Source: Patiria pectinifera
Lineage: Eukaryota; Echinodermata; Asteroidea; Valvatida; Asterinidae
DNA length: 64,000 nt
Direction: 5' to 3'
Assembly: GCA_029964075.1 (NCBI GenBank)
Contig: CM057150.1
Coordinates: forward strand, 434,001-498,000
The notes below the pieces were generated by a model. That model was not told the DNA's origin. It saw only the letters and a list, made by a program, of their open reading frames with translations, and did not search any database. Each line of letters begins with the position of its first letter. Within the stretch, counting starts at the first letter, position 1. This document shows positions 59,101 to 64,000 of this stretch, in pieces. Both the position numbers and the translations under genes were made by a program.

Positions 59101-62100
59101 TTTTTAGGGTCTCTTGCTACCACATGGAAACGAACAGAATGTTCCTCCAGCGTTACATGTGAATGAATATGGAACATGTCAGCTGGAGTTACTCAAGCTA
59201 GACCGAGACGAAGTCGAGGTCCATTAACAGCGGTCACCCCCACATCCGGTCATTATCACGCAGTACAGACCGGATCCTCACACTGTTATTCCCATTAATA
59301 AATACCTTTTTAACGAAATAAACACTTAAAATGCTCCAATTTCGTGACTTTCTTTCGGCGATATTTCCAGACTTTTTTGTGTTCATATTCATGGGCCATA
59401 TTTTGGCTTAACAGCTATAACGACGTAAACTCAACAGAAACTGCTGCCGTAGCGAAACAAATTACAACAATGTTTTCATATCTTTACCTGATGGAGGAAG
59501 CTGAAATCTCGTTTACACATTCCTTGTGTCCGGAATTACAAAGATGCTTGGTTTAGGAAAGGTAAATATGTCGGTGGGTGAAGTGTTCAAAGAAAATAAA
59601 TCGTAGATCTACGCTTTCGTCGTAAACATCCTCAGTATATACTGCACTGCTGTACGATGTCGTTTCAAAACTTCCTTCCGCGCGCGCACGCACGCATCCC
59701 TAGCAACTGTGTTGCGTACGCGCGCGTCAGTCTCACGCGATGGGGGTTGAGCGCATGTGCAGTGCTCTATTGTTACAAGCTACCGCAGGACTGTTACTAT
59801 ATTTTGACCAATCATTGGCTTGCATGGGGCTGAACGGGGCTGATTCGCTTGATCTTTGAAGCCGGTCCATTATCACCGTTAATGACCGGCCACGTGATCG
59901 AGTCTCGACCAATCAGAAACCATCAACTCTCCAAGGTATTTATTAATGTGCTTTCAAGGGACATTTTTTCGTCTGTCGTACTGTTCTTATCTTTGCTTTG
60001 CCATGGCATAAAGAAAGCATCAACCCTAACGCTCTGCACTTGAATTTCAGACACTGAAGCTCCGACTCTAACCTGCCCGACGGATCAATCTGTCAGTACC
60101 GATAACGGATTAGCTACTGCAGATGTCACATGGTCGGCATTTCCATATTCTTTTGACAATGAGGATGGCTTTAAAGTGTGCGACATCACATGTCAAGATC
60201 AGTTAGGCGATGAGGTGGAGTTTGGCGGAACGTATAAATTAGGCACGACGGTAGTGACATGTAGTACCAACGATACCGCTGGAAACCGAGGAACTTGTAA
60301 TTTTGCAATTACAGTTACAGGTTGGTATCTAGACATTTTTATTTAAGAGTTTGTTGACATTTTTGTTGATTCAAATCGTTATTGGGTTGTTATATTGAGT
60401 CGACTACATACAGAAAAAGGATATGAATTCCGCACATTAAATTCAGTGGTGCTTTATGACTACTTTCGAGAGCCTACTTTTTGGGCGCTATCAGCAATGC
60501 GCTCAAGATTCACTTCTAGTTGTCTCCTTCAAATATCCCTTTGTATAAACCGAGAAAAGGTATACTTAACATTTACTTTGATGTGTGTGTAGACGACGAA
60601 GTTCCAGAAGTCTCTTGTCCCAGCAATGTTCCTAACAAAGGTACAGACATCGGGATGGCGTTTGCGATGGTCCCTTGGTCTCCAATGCCAAATGCTACGG
60701 ATAACGTTGACGGCGTCTTGTATCCTAGCAACATCACATGTGTGGATGGCACAGGCAACACTGTGAGTTCCAATGACACTTATGGCGTAGGAACCACGAT
60801 AGTGACGTGTAGCGCTACAGATACAGCTGGAAATCAGGGATCCTGCCAGTTTAACATCACAGTAATAGGTTGGTATTTTCCCCTAAATCTTTTGTTGTTT
60901 TTAAGCCAGTTTCCCATTTAAACAAAAAATACCTAAAGAGGAACTTCGTTCGTACAGATTCACATTTCCTAATGTCTTTACAAAGAGGTCGGCAGTGGCT
61001 CAAGTAAGGGGGGGGGGGTATATTCTTGTGCCAGCCCCCACCCCCACCACCATCCCACTCAGATTTTTGGGGAAAATTTAGCTTTTTCTTGTCTTAAAGG
61101 CATTGAGTGTCACAGTTACATATTGAGACCCCATAAGTGCTAACCCTCCCTGGACAATCGGGTCCCAGTGACACCACTGGGCGCTTGTCATTAAAAGATG
61201 TTTCAAGTTGTCAAGAGAAGGTTTCAGCAGGAACAAATACGGCTAGCGAGTTGCACTTGACACAAAAGATCCACGTCCGCTACTCGTGCACACGGCACGG
61301 ATATTTCGCGCGCTACTCGTCAGTGTGAAACGCTTTTCGGCACTCACCCCGGCATGTTCTAATAACTGTTATTGTATGATTTGATTGAATAATCTCAATC
61401 CCAGACAGGAAACTCTTTGTCGTTGTTGTTGTTGTTGTTGTTGTTGTTTTTTACCTGAGATCCATTATAAGCAGTAATGAGAAGATCGGTTAAAAGCATG
61501 ACAGCGCCTACTAAAGATTACCCTCGCCTGCCACGAAGCTCTATGCACATGTTTTTAACCTCCAACTGCAGCTTGTAATCGCCTCTTACAACGTTTGAAT
61601 TTCAACCTTTAAAGTGTTTTGTGCTCAAAATTATTAACTGGCAGAAAAATACCCAATTCAAGCTTACGAGTTTCTATAGCACGCAGTTGCCCCTCGCAAC
61701 ACTTGTCGCGCGCAGAGTCTATAACAACCCCTTGGTTTCTTTGCAGACAACGAACCTCCAAAAGTAACTTGTCCAAGCAATCTTCCTGACATACCTACAT
61801 TCATCGGGATGGCGTATGCCGTGGTCCCCTGGTCTGCGATGCCAAATGCTACGGATAACGTTGATGGCGTCGTGGATCCTAGCTACATCTCATGTGTTAA
61901 TGATACAGGCAAGATTGTGATGTCAAACGGCAATTATGCTGTTGGAACCACGACAGTGACGTGTAATGCTACAGATACAGCTGGCAATCAAGGATCCTGC
62001 CAGTTTAACATCACAGTTGTAGGTCGGTGTTGTTTTACCTAACTTTCCCCTTTTTTCGCCAGTTTTTAATTCACACAAAACATATCTAAAGAGGAACTCC

Positions 62101-63880
62101 GCTTGTTTATTCATTTCCTAGTGTGTTGTATTTTATCCATCATCAACTTGATTGAACACAATATAGGAAAGAATATTTACTTTTTGGAAAATAAGAAAAT
62201 GTAAAATTTCCTACACGATTCGGACCTATATCCTGCATCATTCAGGCTTCAGCAAAACCACGCTGATCGCCATGGAATAAGCTACGGGAACTTATTCCTA
62301 ATCAGGTGACCTATCTAGTTATTCCCGCGATGGAATATGCAAATACCAGTTAAACTTTACTGAGATGCAAAGGAAATATTCTCCAGCCGTGCGGTAGGCA
62401 TGGTTCATGCGCGTCCTGTACTGCCAATGTGAAAGCACGCGTGATCAGCGTCTCTAGTTTGGGCTGGCCAAACTGCCTTACCCAAGTTGGGACAATAATA
62501 AAGTTCATGTGTATTATGCACAACGGATGTGACATGCAGTACCAAATTGTACTGGAAAAATGCAAGCGTCGTGGAAGTTTTTCATTAAAGTTACAGTTGG
62601 TTTAATTCGTATTTTCATCCTTTATGTTTGTCGATCCCCACCGTTTACGTGTCGGAGCTGACTACATACGCACAAAGGATTAACAATAGATGGTGCTTTG
62701 TGTCCACTATCGACAGCCTTATTAGGCCTAGTGGCGCCAAGCAGGCCACGCACATTAATTCTGAATGTGATCGCGTCACCTCTGTAGTAGCTTCAGGCGC
62801 TCCTGTGAGCGTACGGTGCTTTCAAGATTCATCTCGAGTTGTCTTCTCCAAATCTCCCTTTTCAACCAACGAGGGCGTACTTGTACATTACAGATCCCAT
62901 AACAACTTAATTGTCTTATTTTGCAGACACCGAACCTCCTGAAGTCACTTGTCCCAGCAATGTTCCTAACAAAGGTACAGACATCGGGATGGCGTTTGCG
63001 ATGGTCCCTTGGTCTCCAATGCCAAATGCTGAGGATAACGTTGATGGCCTATTGGATCCTAGCAACATCACATGTGTGGATGGCACAGGCGAGACTGTGA
63101 GGTCCAACGACACGTACGCCATTGGAACCACGACAGTGACGTGTAATGATACAGATACAGCTGGAAATCAGGGATCCTGCCAGTTTTCCATCACAGTTAT
63201 AGGTTGGTGTTTTTACTTAAAGATTGGCAGTTAAATTCACACAAAAGATAATAATTAACATCACTTGTCGAGTTCAGCCAGGCATTTCATTTTGGATTAT
63301 TTGTTTTCCTTCATGTTTGTCAATCAAACTTTTTTGAATGTCACTAGGAGCTGACGTCATAAAGAAACAGGATATGGACCCGCGCATGAGCAGTAGGTCG
63401 CTCTGCTTGATTACGTTCGAAAGCACGGCGCGGAGTACCCACGACTATTGTATTCTGAATGTGAATCAGAAGCGTCTTAGCGCGACCTCAGGCACCATCA
63501 GCAATGACCTCAAGATACACTTCTAGTGGTCTCCTCCAAATATCCATTTGCAACCATTAAATTAAGAGGTGCTTTGCATTTGCTTTATTTCTTTTTTACA
63601 GACAACGAACCTCCAACAGTCACTTGTCCTAACAATGTTCACAACATAAGTACAGACATCGGGATGGCGTTTGCTGTGGTCCCTTGGTCTCCAATGCCAA
63701 ATGCTACGGATAATGTTGATGGCCTATTGGATCCTAGCAACATCACATGTGTTGATGATGTCACAGGCAAGACAGTGAGACCCAATGACACTTATGGCTT
63801 AGGAACCACGGCAGTGACATGTAATGCTGCAGATACAGCTAGAAATCAAGGATTCTGCCAATTTTCCATCACAGTTGAAG
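53163..63880 (+). CDS. Secreted HYR (hyalin repeat) domain protein, 3' partial
   Basis: An extracellular protein; HYR domains are immunoglobulin-like modules of adhesion and matrix proteins, named from sea-urchin hyalin. Exon 1 (53163-53238) encodes MEALPYLVWVVISFLAARSC.., a signal peptide, ending in phase 1. Five HYR exons follow, each symmetrical phase 1-1: 60051-60320 (90 codons), 60593-60868, 61747-62022, 62927-63202 (92 each), 63602-63880 (93). Each has one domain with (E/A)(V/L)(T/S)CP near the start, DNVDG or DNEDG mid-domain, four cysteines, the NDTAGN/TDTAGNQGSC end motif and several N-glycosylation sequons (NAT, NIT, NDT). HYR2-5 are nearly identical; HYR1 is diverged. The last donor at 63881 shows that the gene continues beyond the window. 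The exact family member cannot be named; a hyalin-like protein is possible. Confidence 0.9.
53776..54118. mobile_element. hAT-type MITE with 8-bp target duplication
   Basis: The terminal repeat CAAGGGCGGATCCAG (53784-53798) is exactly inverted at 54096-54110. ACATACCC flanks both sides (53776-53783 and 54111-54118). The ends CA(G/A)GGGCGGATCCAG and an 8-bp duplication are characteristic of hAT elements. The interior (297 bp) is G/C-run rich and non-coding. It lies in intron 1 of the HYR gene. Confidence 0.92.
54119..54420. repeat. Fragment of the GGGGCACTT dispersed family
   Basis: CGGAACGCTTTTCAAACTGGGGGC and GGGGCACTGTTGCTTTTGATGGCCAG match the 40497-41385 family. It directly abuts the hAT MITE on one side and the 42-bp array on the other. 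Non-coding. Confidence 0.55.
54440..54945. repeat. 42-bp tandem array with self-complementary units
   Basis: About 12 units built from GATGTCGCACATTTTATCGCA followed by GAAATCTGCGCAGATTTCT or CATTTCTGTGCAGATTTCT. One unit is shortened near 54730-54750. The period is a multiple of three, so frames stay open on both strands (CDKMCDIAEICTEM-type, KCATSQKSAQKCAI-type and MSHILSQKSAQISA-type); these are not genes. GAAATCTGC/GCAGATTTC forms hairpins within units. In HYR gene intron 1. Confidence 0.93.
54946..58227. other. HYR gene intron 1, middle part
   Basis: No exon was recognised. It includes a CpG-rich patch at 55150-55320, a G run at 55589-55600 next to a fragment of the GATTCAGGA repeat family, a stretch with CCGACCCG words (55870-55995), TACATGTA words again after 56700, and G runs near 57395. 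About 58145-58227 resembles the GGGGCACTT family. Confidence 0.45.
58228..59293. mobile_element. 1.07-kb foldback element, ~500-bp near-perfect inverted arms
   Basis: It starts GGGAATAACAGTGTGAGGATCC and ends with its inverse. The arms match almost base for base through CAGCTGACATGTTCCATATTC, GGGTCTCTTGCTACCACATGG-type and GCATCACGTGAT words to a centre near 58750, where a shorter inner palindrome (GACTGGTGCGTTG and its inverse) sits. Some differences between arms (e.g. CTATAG against CTAGACCGAGACGAAGTC near the outer part) show it is not an assembly mirror. No transposase. ATTA on both flanks may be a target duplication. It lies in HYR gene intron 1. Confidence 0.9.
59294..60050. other. End of HYR gene intron 1
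   Basis: No exon was recognised. CGCGCGCACGCACGCA words lie at 59680-59730. Near 59862, CCGGTCCATTATCACCGTTAATGACCGG resembles the outer part of the foldback at 58228-59293, suggesting a fragment of a related element. Confidence 0.4.
61417..61447. repeat. GTT trinucleotide microsatellite
   Basis: About nine GTT units followed by TTTT, in the intron between HYR2 and HYR3. Confidence 0.9.
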
Positions 63881-64000
63881 GTTGGTTTGTTTTTTACCTA
63901 ACTTGCGTCTTTTTTGGCCATTTTTCAATTCATATGTCTTCAGATTCACATTTGCTAATGTGAGGTAAGTGTTGGCAGTGTCTCAACTAATCGGTTGTGT

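Overview
This is a eukaryotic (metazoan) window: multi-exon genes with GT-AG introns of 60 bp to about 7 kb, AT-rich non-coding DNA and many small transposons. The gene content (a GSK3 kinase, mitochondrial ribosomal protein mL37, follistatin-like protein 1, and a secreted protein built of tandem HYR/hyalin-repeat exons) points to a marine deuterostome invertebrate. An echinoderm is my best guess; a hemichordate or amphioxus is possible. The species cannot be fixed from the sequence alone.

Layout. 1-12.6 kb: non-coding, probably GSK3 intron 1 and/or upstream DNA, rich in TACATGTA and ACCGGTA palindromic words, two small inverted-repeat elements (7.7-8.2 kb) and a 100-bp x 8 tandem array (11.76-12.57 kb). 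12.68-19.98 kb (+): eight exons of GSK3, complete except for the N-terminal exon. 20-28.6 kb: GSK3 3'UTR and intergenic DNA with one MITE that has a clear target duplication. 28.66-38.39 kb (-): complete seven-exon MRPL37 (mL37), 430 aa. Its intron 5 holds a 118-bp x 13 array interrupted by a Penelope-like retroelement. 38.5-42.3 kb: intergenic, packed with foldback/MITE palindromes. 42.38-50.81 kb (+): FSTL1, ten exons, 407 aa. 50.8-53.1 kb: intergenic. 53.16 kb to the right edge (+): the HYR-domain gene, with a signal-peptide exon, a 6.8-kb intron full of mobile elements (including a 1.07-kb palindrome), then five HYR exons; it continues past 64000.

Most interesting observation. Three separate minisatellites each amplify an exon-intron junction, so every repeat unit carries its own splice site: (a) GSK3 exon E donor, 39 bp x 10, in frame; (b) GSK3 exon G acceptor, 75 bp x 8 plus the real one, each with an in-frame stop; (c) MRPL37 exon 5 end plus donor, 118 bp x 13, each unit containing a 57-nt phase-1/phase-1 block that could act as a frame-preserving cassette exon. 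All unit lengths or exonic blocks that would enter mRNA are multiples of three. Whether these are neutral repeat growth or real splicing variation cannot be decided from DNA; long-read RNA would settle it.

The four genes have unrelated functions and there is no operon logic here.
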